Assembly (NCBI GenBank): GCA_035495815.1
Contig: DATJFH010000175.1
Location: 6,718-70,717 of the forward strand
Reading direction: 5' to 3'
Length of the DNA: 64,000 nucleotides
Origin: DATJFH01 sp035495815
Lineage (GTDB): Bacteria; Acidobacteriota; Terriglobia; Bryobacterales; Bryobacteraceae
This document shows, in pieces, positions 16,689 to 25,676 of the stretch (position 1 is its first letter; each line of letters starts with the position of its first letter). Both the position numbers and the translations under genes were made by a program. The notes under the pieces were generated by a model, which was not told the origin of the DNA, ran no database searches, and saw only the letters and a list, made by a program, of their open reading frames with translations.

Positions 16689-17738
16689 CTACCGTGGCGG
16701 CGTAGCGAGAGCCGCCACGGCAAAGGCGGTGGCGATCAGGGGATCGTCCTCCTTCACGAGATTCTCGGAATTCCTCCAGCTTCCGTCCCCCTGCTGACCG
16801 GCGGCCAGACTGGCCGCCATTTGGGGGCTGTGTCCACCGAATGCCTGGGCGCTCGAGGCGGCATAGTAAAAGCGCAACCCGGCGGTCCATCGCTGGTAAG
16901 CAGGACCGACGAACCCCGGTGCACCGTCTGGCATGTCATGCGCCCGCAGCCATCGCATTGCCGACTGGAGGCGTTCGGAGCCGGGCGGTGTCCCCATCGC
17001 CAACAGGGCCAGGATTCCATCCGCGGTCGAAGAGCCGTAGCTGCGATAGCGTTCCCCCTGCTGACCGGCTTTGTTGGCGTCCAGCACGACGGTGGAAAAA
17101 AAGAAGCCCCCGTCGGGATTCTGGCAGCGCTCGACAAACACGCGCGCTTTTGCGAAGGCGGGATCGGCGGGAGCGACGCCGGAGGACGCAAGCGCCTGAA
17201 GGACGTGGCGGGTCATGGAGAGATCCACGTGACCGGCGTTCGGCGCGACGCGCGGATCTCCGCCCATGCCCCAGGCGCCGTAGGCGGCGTCCGCCGGCTT
17301 CCAGCCGTGGTCTTCGGTGAATTGCTGCGTGCGAAGCCAGGCAACCATGGATTCGACCGGCTGACCCGCCCGCCGGAGAGCAAGCACGGCCAGGGCCGTT
17401 GCGTAGTTCGGGTAGTCATACAGCAACGGATCCATTTTTCCGACGGCGCCCGCTCGATTGGTATTGCGGTGAAGAAAGCCGACCGCGCGATCGACGGAAC
17501 CGGCCGGGGGGGCGCAGGTGTCGGACGGAACCTGGAGAAGCGCGTCCAGTACGAATCCGGTGAGGGATTGGCCGGATTTCAGCAGTCCATAGGTCCGGCT
17601 GTGCCAACCGCCGTCGGTGTCCTGCTGGCTCCAGAGAAATTCACACCCGCGTCGAAGCGCGGCGGTCCGATCCGGATGCCGCGCGCATGAGGTCACCAGC
17701 GGCAGGGTGACAAGTGCAAAAGTCAGAAGCAGTCGCAT
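16689..17738 (-). CDS. Lipoprotein with prenyltransferase/squalene-cyclase-type repeats
   Basis: 349 aa from the ATG at 17738. The signal sequence MRLLLTFALVTLPLVTSC ends in a lipobox (VTSC), so it should be lipid-anchored. At least five alpha-alpha toroid repeats carry QW-like motifs (LWSQQDTDGGW, RCQNPDGGFF, AGQQGDGSW). I find neither the catalytic DXDD of squalene-hopene cyclases nor prenyltransferase zinc ligands, so it is probably a non-catalytic toroid or acts on an unknown ligand. It is paired with a second protein of the same type upstream on the strand (17834-18919) and sits 53 bp before the hemH start. Confidence 0.75.
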   Translation of the reverse strand: MRLLLTFALVTLPLVTSCARHPDRTAALRRGCEFLWSQQDTDGGWHSRTYGLLKSGQSLTGFVLDALLQVPSDTCAPPAGSVDRAVGFLHRNTNRAGAVGKMDPLLYDYPNYATALAVLALRRAGQPVESMVAWLRTQQFTEDHGWKPADAAYGAWGMGGDPRVAPNAGHVDLSMTRHVLQALASSGVAPADPAFAKARVFVERCQNPDGGFFFSTVVLDANKAGQQGERYRSYGSSTADGILALLAMGTPPGSERLQSAMRWLRAHDMPDGAPGFVGPAYQRWTAGLRFYYAASSAQAFGGHSPQMAASLAAGQQGDGSWRNSENLVKEDDPLIATAFAVAALATPPR

Positions 17739-17833
17739 GTAGATCAGTCCGGGATGTCCGTGTATCAGAGGCCCCGGAGGATAGGTCCGGCTCCGGGGCA
17801 AAATCAGGCGGACGACCCTCGGCGAGGCCGATT

Positions 17834-18919
17834 TTACCTCTCGACCAGCAGCGTCATGAGCGCGGCGCTGGTCACGGCCACGCGGCCCGTAATGCAGTGA
17901 TGCCCGGCCCAGGTCCCATCCTCGTTCTGGAGACGAGCGAGCTGCGTCTTGATCTGGTTGTTCCATTTCGTCCACTCTTCGCCACCGGACCGATGCAGAC
18001 TGTCGCTAATATTGAGGTAGGAGAAGAATTCTTCGCCGCCCATCGATCCGAACCCGTTGACGAACCGGGAATCGGCTAGTTGGGAGGTGATCTCGCGGAT
18101 CTCCTTGGCGTTCTTTCTGCGGTCCTGGTCGCTGCGGCTCATCTGTTCCAGGGCCTGCGCGTTCTGATACAAGGGAACACCCGCCGAGGCGGGCGCCGCC
18201 ATCGCCGAGACGCGCCCGCTTGCCGCTCCAGCCTGCGCGGCCTTGGTGTACCGTTCCACTTTTGCCAACGTGTCCGCCTCTACGCGAACGCCTTTCCTGG
18301 CGGCCTGGTCAAGGCTGCGGGAAGCCATCGAGGTGCCGAGGATGGGAGCCCAACCGCCGGAGTTGTTCCAGCTTCCATCTTTCTGCTGGTTCTTCTCGAT
18401 CTTGCGGACCACCTTCTCGAGCGCGCGGCGGACCCGCTGGTTCGAGGGCGCGTCGCCCATGTTTCCGTCGAGTTCGGAGAGCAATGTGGAGGTGAGGAAC
18501 GTGTCGATAAACGGCCCCAGCTTGCGCTGGATCTGCGTGCCCGAGATGCGCGTGACCGCCAGACCCTCCTCCGGGCTGTCTTCCACGCTGCGCAGAATGA
18601 ACTCCACGCCGTTCTTCACGGCCAGGCGATACTCGCCGCGCACGGCCGAATTGCCGGCATGCACCAGCGCCAGCGTCGCTACAGCCGTGTTGGCGACATC
18701 GTTTCCGTTGGTCTCCAGCCTCTCGGTGGTCCGCACGTACGAGGTTGCGCCTCCGTCCTGGCCCCATCCGCCATCCTTCCCCTGAACGGAGACAAGCCAA
18801 TGAACCCCTCGTTCCACGTTAGGGGAATTGCTTTCCGCCTTAGGCCGGTTGGGACTGCCCGCTATCGAGCAGACCCCCACTGCCGCTAGAGCAACCGCGC
18901 TGATCTTCACTGCCGTCAT
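17834..18919 (-). CDS. Exported protein with squalene-cyclase-type repeats
   Basis: 361 aa from the ATG at 18919, preceded by AAGGAGATCACC; the longer frame to 18952 adds eleven residues without a better site. The N-terminus is a signal peptide (VKISAVALAAVGVCSIAGS). Toroid repeats follow with QW-like motifs: VQGKDGGWGQDGG, QQKDGSWNN and LQNEDGTWAGHH. No DXDD catalytic motif is seen. It resembles the downstream lipoprotein (16689-17738) in repeat type but not closely in sequence, so the two may be diverged paralogues acting together in the envelope. Function unknown. Confidence 0.72.
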   Translation of the reverse strand: MTAVKISAVALAAVGVCSIAGSPNRPKAESNSPNVERGVHWLVSVQGKDGGWGQDGGATSYVRTTERLETNGNDVANTAVATLALVHAGNSAVRGEYRLAVKNGVEFILRSVEDSPEEGLAVTRISGTQIQRKLGPFIDTFLTSTLLSELDGNMGDAPSNQRVRRALEKVVRKIEKNQQKDGSWNNSGGWAPILGTSMASRSLDQAARKGVRVEADTLAKVERYTKAAQAGAASGRVSAMAAPASAGVPLYQNAQALEQMSRSDQDRRKNAKEIREITSQLADSRFVNGFGSMGGEEFFSYLNISDSLHRSGGEEWTKWNNQIKTQLARLQNEDGTWAGHHCITGRVAVTSAALMTLLVER

Positions 18920-19122
18920 GGTGATCTCCTTGGCGCCGGGTACATCCGGCATTTTCAGCGGGAGAATGCCGTGTGGCGGGGGATCCTTTCAGCAGGTTGA
19001 GAAAAGCATGAAGACGCCTTGGACTTCCGACGGCTCGAGGACCTCAGGAAGATCCGTGAACCGCGGAAGCCGCGCAGCCCGAGACGTGGGGAATGACGCT
19101 CGCCGGCGCTATTTGACCGCCG

Positions 19123-20157
19123 CTACCGGTAGCGCGCCAGCTTCTTCTGAAATCCCGGCCGGCTCACCACCTCGCGATTGACGATGCCGCCCGGCAGCTC
19201 GCCTCGCGACAGCGCCAGCACGTTCTGGCAGGCTTCCACTCCGTTGTCCCGCATCAGCTCCTGGGTCCACGCCAGCGCGTGCGGCGACACGATCACGTTA
19301 TCCATTGCGAAGAGAGGATCGTCCTTCGGTGGCGGTTCCACTGGGAAGACATCGATGCCTGCTCCGGCGATGCGCTTCTCGCGCAGCGCGGCGACGAGGG
19401 CGTCATGCTGCACGATGGGCCCCCGGGCGGTGTTGATGAAGTACGCGGTCGGCTTCATCAGGTCGAACAGCTCCCTGCCGATCAGGCCTCGCGTGTCCTT
19501 GTTCAGCAGCGTGTTGATGGTGACGAAATCGCTTTCGCGGAACAGCGTCTCGATGTCGACCATCTCGACGCCGAGGTCGGCCACCTGCTCCTGCCGGACG
19601 TAGGGGTCGGCGGCCAGCAGACGGCTGAATCCCAGCGCCCGGGCCAGCCGGAACATCTCCCGCGCGATATTTCCGCAGCCGACCGAGCCCAGCGTGTGGC
19701 CCGGGATGTTGCGGCCGAGCCGCTGCAGGTCGCCGCGCCACTTTCCGGCGCGAGTCAGGCGGTCCTGCTCCGGGATGTTCTTCAGAAGCGCGAACACCAG
19801 CGCCAGGATCGCTTCGGCCACCGGACGCCGCACGGCGTTGGGCGTGATCGAAAGCACGATGTCGGCCTCGGTCAACGCGTCCACGTCGATCATGTCGTAG
19901 CCCACGCCCCAGCGCGAGACAATCGCCAGGCGGTCGACTCCCCTCAGGCTCTCCGGCGTGATCTTCAACGCCAGGGAAAAAATGGCGTCGAACTGGTTCA
20001 GAGCGTCCGGCGTACCCATCTTGCCCGGCTGTGGCGGCATGGGCGCGGACTCCACCCCGGGCGCCGCGGTCAATTGCTCTTCGAGAATGCTCTCGAACTT
20101 GCCTTTGGCTTCGGTATAGAAGTCGGGCGTGATCCCGATACGGAAATTGGCAGTCAT
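19123..20157 (-). CDS. D-isomer-specific 2-hydroxyacid dehydrogenase
   Basis: 344 aa from the ATG at 20157. The NAD-binding Rossmann motif is LGSVGCGNIAREM near residue 155. The catalytic triad of the family is visible: Arg in NTARGPIV, Glu in DVFPVEPP and His in SPHALAWT. It resembles phosphoglycerate- and hydroxypyruvate-type dehydrogenases, interconverting a 2-hydroxy acid and a 2-keto acid with NAD(P)H. It follows the DUF1501 gene by 19 bp on the same strand, so it is the third gene of a PSD1-DUF1501-dehydrogenase set. That context suggests catabolism of an unusual carbon source. Substrate not assignable. Confidence 0.9.
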   Translation of the reverse strand: MTANFRIGITPDFYTEAKGKFESILEEQLTAAPGVESAPMPPQPGKMGTPDALNQFDAIFSLALKITPESLRGVDRLAIVSRWGVGYDMIDVDALTEADIVLSITPNAVRRPVAEAILALVFALLKNIPEQDRLTRAGKWRGDLQRLGRNIPGHTLGSVGCGNIAREMFRLARALGFSRLLAADPYVRQEQVADLGVEMVDIETLFRESDFVTINTLLNKDTRGLIGRELFDLMKPTAYFINTARGPIVQHDALVAALREKRIAGAGIDVFPVEPPPKDDPLFAMDNVIVSPHALAWTQELMRDNGVEACQNVLALSRGELPGGIVNREVVSRPGFQKKLARYR

Positions 20158-20176
20158 AAGCTTTGGGTCACCGTGC

Positions 20177-21583
20177 TCAGGCCAGCAGCGGCTTGACGAT
20201 ATTTCCGGCAACATCGGTCAGCCGGAATTCGCGGCCTTGAAAACGGTACGTGAGCCGGGTGTGGTCCAGGCCGAACAGGTGCAGGATGGTGGCGTGGAGA
20301 TCATGGACATGGACGCTGCCCGAGACCGGCTCCAGGCCCATCTCGTCGGTCTCGCCGATGGTCTGCCCGCCTTTGACTCCGCCGCCGGCCAGCCACACGG
20401 TGTAGGCGTCGATCTGATGATTGCGTCCCGGAGCGGTCTGCCCCTGCTGGCTCATCGGCGTGCGTCCGAATTCCCCGCCCCAGACCACCAGCGTGTCCTC
20501 CAGCAGGCCGCGCTGCTTCAAATCGGCGACCAGCCCGGCGGAGCCCCGGTCGACTTCGGGACACATCTTGTCGAGGCTCTTCTCGATCGAATTGTGGTGG
20601 TCCCAATCGGTGTGGTAGACCTGCACGCAGCGCACGCCTCGCTCGATCAGCCGGCGCGCCAGCAGGCAGTTGACTCCGAATCCGGCCTTCCCGGGCTCCA
20701 CTCCGTAGAGATCCAGCGTTTCCTTGGTTTCTCCCGAGAGGTCCATCAGCTCCGGCGCGCTGGTCTGCATCCGGAAAGCCATCTCATAGGACGCGATACG
20801 CGTGGACACCTCGGTGTCGCCGGTCATCTCGAGCCGCCGGCGGTTGAGCGCCGCCAGCGTTTCGATGGCGCGCGACTGGGTGGCTGCGCCGACTCCTTCC
20901 GGATTCTTGAGATCGAATATCGGCTCCGGGCCGTTGAGGAACGGCACGCCCTGGTAGGTGGTCGGCAGGAAGCCGCTGCCCCAGATATCGGTGGCGTTGC
21001 GCGGACCTCGCGGACCGCTCTGCATGGCGACGAAGGCCGGCAGATTCCGCGATTCGCTGCCCAGCCCGTACACCAGCCACGCCCCCAGGCTGGGCCGTCC
21101 GGGAATCATCGCGCCGGTGTGGGCAAAGACCATGGCCGGCGAGTGATTCACGTTGGTGGTCTTCACGGCATTGAGGATCGCCAGCTCGTCGGCGATCTTC
21201 GCCAGCCTCGGAAGCCGGCTCGAAACGACGTTTCCGCTCTGCCCGTTTGGGGCAAACGCGCACTTCGGCCCGCAGATTTTCGGTGAACCCATCTGGTCCA
21301 TGAAGGCGAATTTCTTGCCCGCCATGAGCGACTTCGGCATATCCTTGCCGTCCATCGCCTTGAGCCGCGGCTTGTCGACAAAGAGGTCGAGCTGGCTCGG
21401 TCCGCCTTCCATGAACAGGTAGATGATGTTCTTGGCGCGGGGCTGGAAATGCGGCGCCTTCACCGCCAGCGACGATTCGGCCGCCGGCGCCGACTCGGCC
21501 AGCAGCGACGCCAGCGCCATGCGTCCGAGTCCGATGCCGCACTGTCCCAAAAACTTCCGGCGCGCCAATAGGGATGGCTGCAT
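20177..21583 (-). CDS. DUF1501 (sulfatase-fold) Tat-exported protein
   Basis: 468 aa from the ATG at 21583, four bases after the upstream stop; an ATG at 21610 inside the PSD1 gene is possible but less likely. The Tat signal is LLARRKFLGQCGIG. The DUF1501 pattern is clear: IIYLFMEGGPSQLDLFVDKP, NHSPAMVFAHTGA, YHTDWDHH and VVWGGEFGRTPMSQ, with a final HVHDLHATILHLFGLDH. The family belongs to the alkaline phosphatase/sulfatase superfamily but no member's reaction is established. It is nearly always found next to PSD1-domain proteins, as here, and the two are thought to act together outside the cytoplasm. Confidence 0.93.
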   Translation of the reverse strand: MQPSLLARRKFLGQCGIGLGRMALASLLAESAPAAESSLAVKAPHFQPRAKNIIYLFMEGGPSQLDLFVDKPRLKAMDGKDMPKSLMAGKKFAFMDQMGSPKICGPKCAFAPNGQSGNVVSSRLPRLAKIADELAILNAVKTTNVNHSPAMVFAHTGAMIPGRPSLGAWLVYGLGSESRNLPAFVAMQSGPRGPRNATDIWGSGFLPTTYQGVPFLNGPEPIFDLKNPEGVGAATQSRAIETLAALNRRRLEMTGDTEVSTRIASYEMAFRMQTSAPELMDLSGETKETLDLYGVEPGKAGFGVNCLLARRLIERGVRCVQVYHTDWDHHNSIEKSLDKMCPEVDRGSAGLVADLKQRGLLEDTLVVWGGEFGRTPMSQQGQTAPGRNHQIDAYTVWLAGGGVKGGQTIGETDEMGLEPVSGSVHVHDLHATILHLFGLDHTRLTYRFQGREFRLTDVAGNIVKPLLA

Positions 21584-21587
21584 GCCG

Positions 21588-23987
21588 CTACTCTCTCGTG
21601 ATGAATTCATCGGTATTCAGTAACACCCGGCTTAACGCGGTCCAGGCCGCCTGATCGCCCCCCCCCAGCTTCTGAGCTTTTTCGGGGTGAGTCTTGTATT
21701 CGTCGAGCTCGGCGGCGAGCAGACGAGCCAGTTGCTCTTTCTCGACTTGGTCGGGCGTGCGGCAGACGGTGATGCGCATCGCGTAGTCGATGCGGCCGGA
21801 GGCGCCGGACGGCCCGCTCTCGAGGATGCGCTTCGCCATGCCCTGCGCCAGCTCGAAAAACGCCGAGTCGTTCAGCAGGGTCAGCGCCTGGAGCGGCGTG
21901 TCGGTGCGGGCGCGGCGGGTGCAGGCGACCATCGCGTTAGGCTGATCGAAAACCACCAGCGCCGGATGCGGCGTCACGCGCCAGAAGTGCGTATACATGC
22001 CGCGGCGGTAGCGGTCAGCGCCCTTGCTGGCGACCCAGCTCTTCTTCACCTGGCTGGCCGCCATTGCCCCGTCCGGCTGCGGCGGAAACACGCTGGGTCC
22101 GCCCACGCGATCGTTCAGCAGCCCGCTCGACACGAGCGCCGCGTCGCGAATGATCTCGGCATCGAGACGCAGACGCGACTGCCGCGCCAGCAGCAGGTTG
22201 CGCGGATCCGCCTTCTCGATATCCGCGCGCGTTTTCGACGACTGGCGATAAACCGCCGAGGTGGCAATCAGGCGATGGATCGCCTTCTGGCTGAATCCGG
22301 AGCGTACGAATTCCGTGGCCAGCCAGTCGAGCAGCTCCGGGTGGGAGGGTTTGGCGCCCTGCTTACCGAAATCGTTCTCCGTCTCGACCAGGCCTCGGCC
22401 GAAATACTGCTGCCATATCCGGTTGACCGCGACCCGGGCGAACAACGGGTTTGCCGGATCGGTCACCCACTTCGCCAGGTCGAGGCGGTTCAACCTGTGG
22501 CCCGGCCTGGCGGCATCGGCCGGCAAGGGCTGGAGAGCGCCCAAAACGCCGGGAACGACGCGCGCTCCGCGGGCCTGATAATCGCCGCCCAGCAGCACGT
22601 AGGCTTCGCGCGGCTGCGGCCGCTCCCGCATCACCAGCGTCCGCTCGATATCTTTGGGAAGCTGCTTCTTCAAGGCTTCGATCGTCTCGGTACGGTGCTT
22701 GAGGCCAGGGTCGTCTTTCTCTTTCTTCGAGCCGAGGCGCTCCTTGTACTGCATCCGTTCGATATAGAGCGCCAGCAATTGATCGCGCAGCGCCTGCCAG
22801 CGGGCCACGTCCTCAGGCTTGCCGAGCGCCATCACCGGGGCGTGGGCCACGTCGAGGTCGTTGGTTTCGCCGAACGCCGGCAGATCCGGACCGAACTCCT
22901 CGATATTGTTGAAGAAGGAAAAAATCTGGTAATACTCACGCTGGCGGATGGGATCGAACTTGTGATCGTGGCAGCGCGCGCAGCCGAGCGACAGGCCCAG
23001 CAGCACGGTGCCGAACGTATCCACCCGGTCCATCACCGCTTCCACGCGATACTGTTCGCGATCCGTTCCCGCTTCGATCTGGAGCAGGGAGTTGCGCTGG
23101 AATCCGGTAGCCGTGATCTGTTCCGGCGTCGCTTTCGGCAGCAGATCCCCGGCCAGCTGCTCGATGACGAACTGGTCGAAGGGTTGGTCCCTGTTCAGCG
23201 AATGGATGACCCACTCGCGATACTTGTAGATCTGCCGCGGCTCGTCGCGGCTGCCGGAATCGGAATCCGCGTAGCGGGCCTGGTCGAGCCAGTGCCGGCC
23301 CCAGCGCTCGCCGTAGTGCGGCGAAGCCAGCAATCGATCGACCTGACGTTCGTAGGCGTCAGGCCGTGTATCGGCCAGGAATTCGTCCACTTCCTTTGGC
23401 GAGGGAGTGATACCGGTAAGATCCAGGCTGACCCGGCGCAGCAGCGTGATCTGGTCCGCTTCCGGCGAAGGGCGCAGCTTTTCTTTCTCGAGGCGCGCCA
23501 GAATAAAACGGTCGATCGCGTTGCGGGTCCAGGCGGCCTGCTTCACGGCTGGCTCCGGCGGACGCTTCGGCGCGATCAGGGACCAGTGCGTCGCTCCCGC
23601 TTTCTTCGCGGGCTCGGCCAAGCCGGGCGCACCGCCGGCAATCCACTTCTCGATTACCTGGATCTCCGCCTCCGGCAGCTTGCCGTCCGGAGGCATCTTC
23701 AGGCTGCCGGTCTGTCGCAGGGCCGCCACCATCAGGCTCTCTTCCGGCTTCCCAGGGATGATGGCCGGACCGCGCGCTCCTCCCGTCATTACTCCGTCGC
23801 GATTCTCGATCGAGAGGCCGCTCGATGAATTCTTGCCGCTATGGCAGCCCAGACATTTGTGATTCAGCAGCGCGACTGCGTCCGGGCGCGGCTGCGCGAG
23901 CAGCAGTACACCGGCTACGGCGGCTCCGGAGCAAACACGAATCGCTCTCCTTCCGATGTTCTTCAAATGGATCGCCAAGATCAACAT
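21588..23987 (-). CDS. PSD1 / planctomycete-type cytochrome c protein (DUF1549-DUF1553)
   Basis: 799 aa with a signal peptide or anchor at about 10-32. An N-terminal cytochrome-like heme site CLGCH is followed by the PSCyt1 core. DUF1549 comes next (NAIDRFILARLEKE, SPHYGERWGRHWLDQARYADSD) with a second heme-type motif CARCHDHKFDPI. A middle region follows, then DUF1553 (RLDLAKWVTDPANPLFARVAVNRIWQQYFGRGLVET, ending VLLNTDEFITRE). This family is abundant in Planctomycetota and Acidobacteriota and is suspected to oxidise complex carbohydrates. A run of nine C (21658-21666) falls near the 3' end, but the conserved terminus stays in frame. First gene of the DUF1501 operon. Confidence 0.93.
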   Translation of the reverse strand: MLILAIHLKNIGRRAIRVCSGAAVAGVLLLAQPRPDAVALLNHKCLGCHSGKNSSSGLSIENRDGVMTGGARGPAIIPGKPEESLMVAALRQTGSLKMPPDGKLPEAEIQVIEKWIAGGAPGLAEPAKKAGATHWSLIAPKRPPEPAVKQAAWTRNAIDRFILARLEKEKLRPSPEADQITLLRRVSLDLTGITPSPKEVDEFLADTRPDAYERQVDRLLASPHYGERWGRHWLDQARYADSDSGSRDEPRQIYKYREWVIHSLNRDQPFDQFVIEQLAGDLLPKATPEQITATGFQRNSLLQIEAGTDREQYRVEAVMDRVDTFGTVLLGLSLGCARCHDHKFDPIRQREYYQIFSFFNNIEEFGPDLPAFGETNDLDVAHAPVMALGKPEDVARWQALRDQLLALYIERMQYKERLGSKKEKDDPGLKHRTETIEALKKQLPKDIERTLVMRERPQPREAYVLLGGDYQARGARVVPGVLGALQPLPADAARPGHRLNRLDLAKWVTDPANPLFARVAVNRIWQQYFGRGLVETENDFGKQGAKPSHPELLDWLATEFVRSGFSQKAIHRLIATSAVYRQSSKTRADIEKADPRNLLLARQSRLRLDAEIIRDAALVSSGLLNDRVGGPSVFPPQPDGAMAASQVKKSWVASKGADRYRRGMYTHFWRVTPHPALVVFDQPNAMVACTRRARTDTPLQALTLLNDSAFFELAQGMAKRILESGPSGASGRIDYAMRITVCRTPDQVEKEQLARLLAAELDEYKTHPEKAQKLGGGDQAAWTALSRVLLNTDEFITRE

Positions 23988-23995
23988 TCTTATCT

Positions 23996-24001
23996 ATCAT
24001 A
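23996..24001 (-). promoter_or_regulatory. Possible -10 element for a near-leaderless PSD1 transcript
   Basis: TATGAT (5/6 to consensus) on the minus strand ends 8 bp before the PSD1 ATG at 23987, so a transcript from it would have almost no leader. The matching -35 position (TACACC, 17-bp spacer) is weak. Confidence 0.3.
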
Positions 24002-24161
24002 TGCCCTGTGCGGCACGAGGTGTAGCCACCGGGCCGGCCTTACCGATCACCATTTTCATCACTCGTCGCGCGGAAAGCAATGAGAACACGTATGCATGCT
24101 GCCTGACCTGAGCGGCGTTTTTCCCGGACGCTTCCGGTAGCCAGCCCGCCTGGTAGCCTGA

Positions 24162-25676
24162 ATGCTAAACTCGGACATTGTGCAGCTTTCCCGGCGGCGC
24201 TTCGCCGCAATGCTTGGCGGATCACTGGGAGTGGAGTGTCTTCACGCCATCTCCCCGCGGACCAAGCTATACATTCTGCTGGTAGCGGAACAGTTCCGCC
24301 CGGACTATTTCAGCCAGTTGGCCAACCAGCTCGCTCCGGGAGGCTTCCGGCGTCTCATGGAAGAGGGCGCCTATCTGCCCGAGTGCCGGATGGCTTCGAG
24401 CTCCTTCTCCTCCACCGGGCTGGCGACGCTGGCCACGGGGGCTTACCCCAATGCGCACGGCATTGTAGCCGAATCCTGGTATGATCCGGTCCATAGGAAA
24501 ATCATCGGTGCGAACTCGACGCTGACCGGTGCGGGGACACTGGCCGACCAGGTGGCTCTTGCGGGCGGCGGTAACCGTGTTTTCGCGCTGGGAATGAGCC
24601 GGCCACAAACCGAACTGCTGGTTCGCAGCGCACCTTACCAGTCGCTCGATCACAGGATTCTCACGCTGGAGACCCCGGAGGAACCCACCGAGGAGCTTTG
24701 GTGGCTCAAGGTCTTTCGTGAATCCCACGCGCCGGAGCGCTTCAGGGACGCCAAATGGCAGGGTCTGCAAGCCGACTCAAACGCACCGCCGCTGCGCGTC
24801 CTCCTGTATGACCCGAATCATTCCGCCGAGTTCAACGCGCTTTACAACGCCTCTCCCTTCGCTCAGGAGACTCAGTTCGACTTGCTCCGCGCCCTGATTA
24901 CGGAAGAGAAGCTGGGCCAGGGTCCGGGCCTGGATTTCGTCGCCGTGGGGCTCAGCTCGATGGCTTTGCTCGGATATGAAGTGGGGGCCGATTCTCCCCT
25001 GATGCGAGAAATGGCCCTGCATCTCGACCGGCAGATCGAGGCTACGCTCGAAGCTCTGAAAAAGACCCCCGGCTCGGGCGGTTTCAGCCTGGTTTTCGCG
25101 TCCGCCCATGGAGCGCCGGATCACGGCGCGAAGTCGATCGACGGCGGCGCGGTGGCTCAGGCGATCGACTCCGCCTTGTCGTCGGCGTTTGACCTCGGCC
25201 CCGTGAAGAACCGTTACGTCGAGCGCTATGTATATCCGTTCGTCTATCTGAATCACAAGCAGCTCCGCCGCTATGACATCGATCCGCAAAAGGCCCGCCG
25301 GATGGCCGGTGAGGCCGCGCTCCGCCAGGCTCCGGGTGTCGCCGCCTACTACACGGCCGACGGCGACTGCTCGCAATCGGGGGAATGGCTGCGCCGCTTT
25401 CGCAACAGCTTTCACGCCGTGCGCTGCGGCGACCTGATGCTGTCCTACGAGCCGAACGCCGTCGAACGCTATGGATCCGGCCGCGGGATCTCGTACGGAT
25501 CGCTCTACAACTACGACGTCCGGACGCCGCTCCTCTGTTATGGCCCGCAGTTCCGCCCGGGCGCGGTCGAAAGCGCGGCGGACGCTGTGGACGTCGCGCC
25601 CACGCTGGCGCGGGCAATGCAAGTCGGCGCGCCTACGTCGAGCACCGGACGCGTCCTGGCGGAAGTGCTGAAGTGA
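24162..25676 (+). CDS. Exported NPP/alkaline-phosphatase-fold protein, probably catalytically degenerate
   Basis: 504 aa with a Tat-like N-terminus (QLSRRRFAAMLGG). The fold is type I phosphodiesterase/nucleotide pyrophosphatase: LYILLVAEQFRPDYF, LATLATGAYPNAHGIV and a terminal AADAVDVAPTLARAM. The usual metal ligands are altered: the first Asp (VDG.RPD) is E43; the nucleophile-Thr position is Ser/Thr-rich (SFSSTG, 81-86); the D-x-x-G-H pair aligns with A268 and Y272 in SSMALLGYEVG; and ADHG is SAHG at 314-317. A two-metal phosphodiesterase is therefore unlikely unless other residues substitute. It divides from the PSD1 operon and its TGA overlaps the pyrD GTG. Alignment was by eye. Confidence 0.8.
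   Translation: MLNSDIVQLSRRRFAAMLGGSLGVECLHAISPRTKLYILLVAEQFRPDYFSQLANQLAPGGFRRLMEEGAYLPECRMASSSFSSTGLATLATGAYPNAHGIVAESWYDPVHRKIIGANSTLTGAGTLADQVALAGGGNRVFALGMSRPQTELLVRSAPYQSLDHRILTLETPEEPTEELWWLKVFRESHAPERFRDAKWQGLQADSNAPPLRVLLYDPNHSAEFNALYNASPFAQETQFDLLRALITEEKLGQGPGLDFVAVGLSSMALLGYEVGADSPLMREMALHLDRQIEATLEALKKTPGSGGFSLVFASAHGAPDHGAKSIDGGAVAQAIDSALSSAFDLGPVKNRYVERYVYPFVYLNHKQLRRYDIDPQKARRMAGEAALRQAPGVAAYYTADGDCSQSGEWLRRFRNSFHAVRCGDLMLSYEPNAVERYGSGRGISYGSLYNYDVRTPLLCYGPQFRPGAVESAADAVDVAPTLARAMQVGAPTSSTGRVLAEVLK

Noticed and set aside
21658..21666. A C9 run inside the PSD1 gene as a phase-variation site
   Set aside because: The conserved C-terminal residues stay in frame through it, the run falls in the last ~30 codons, and there is no second start or switch frame.
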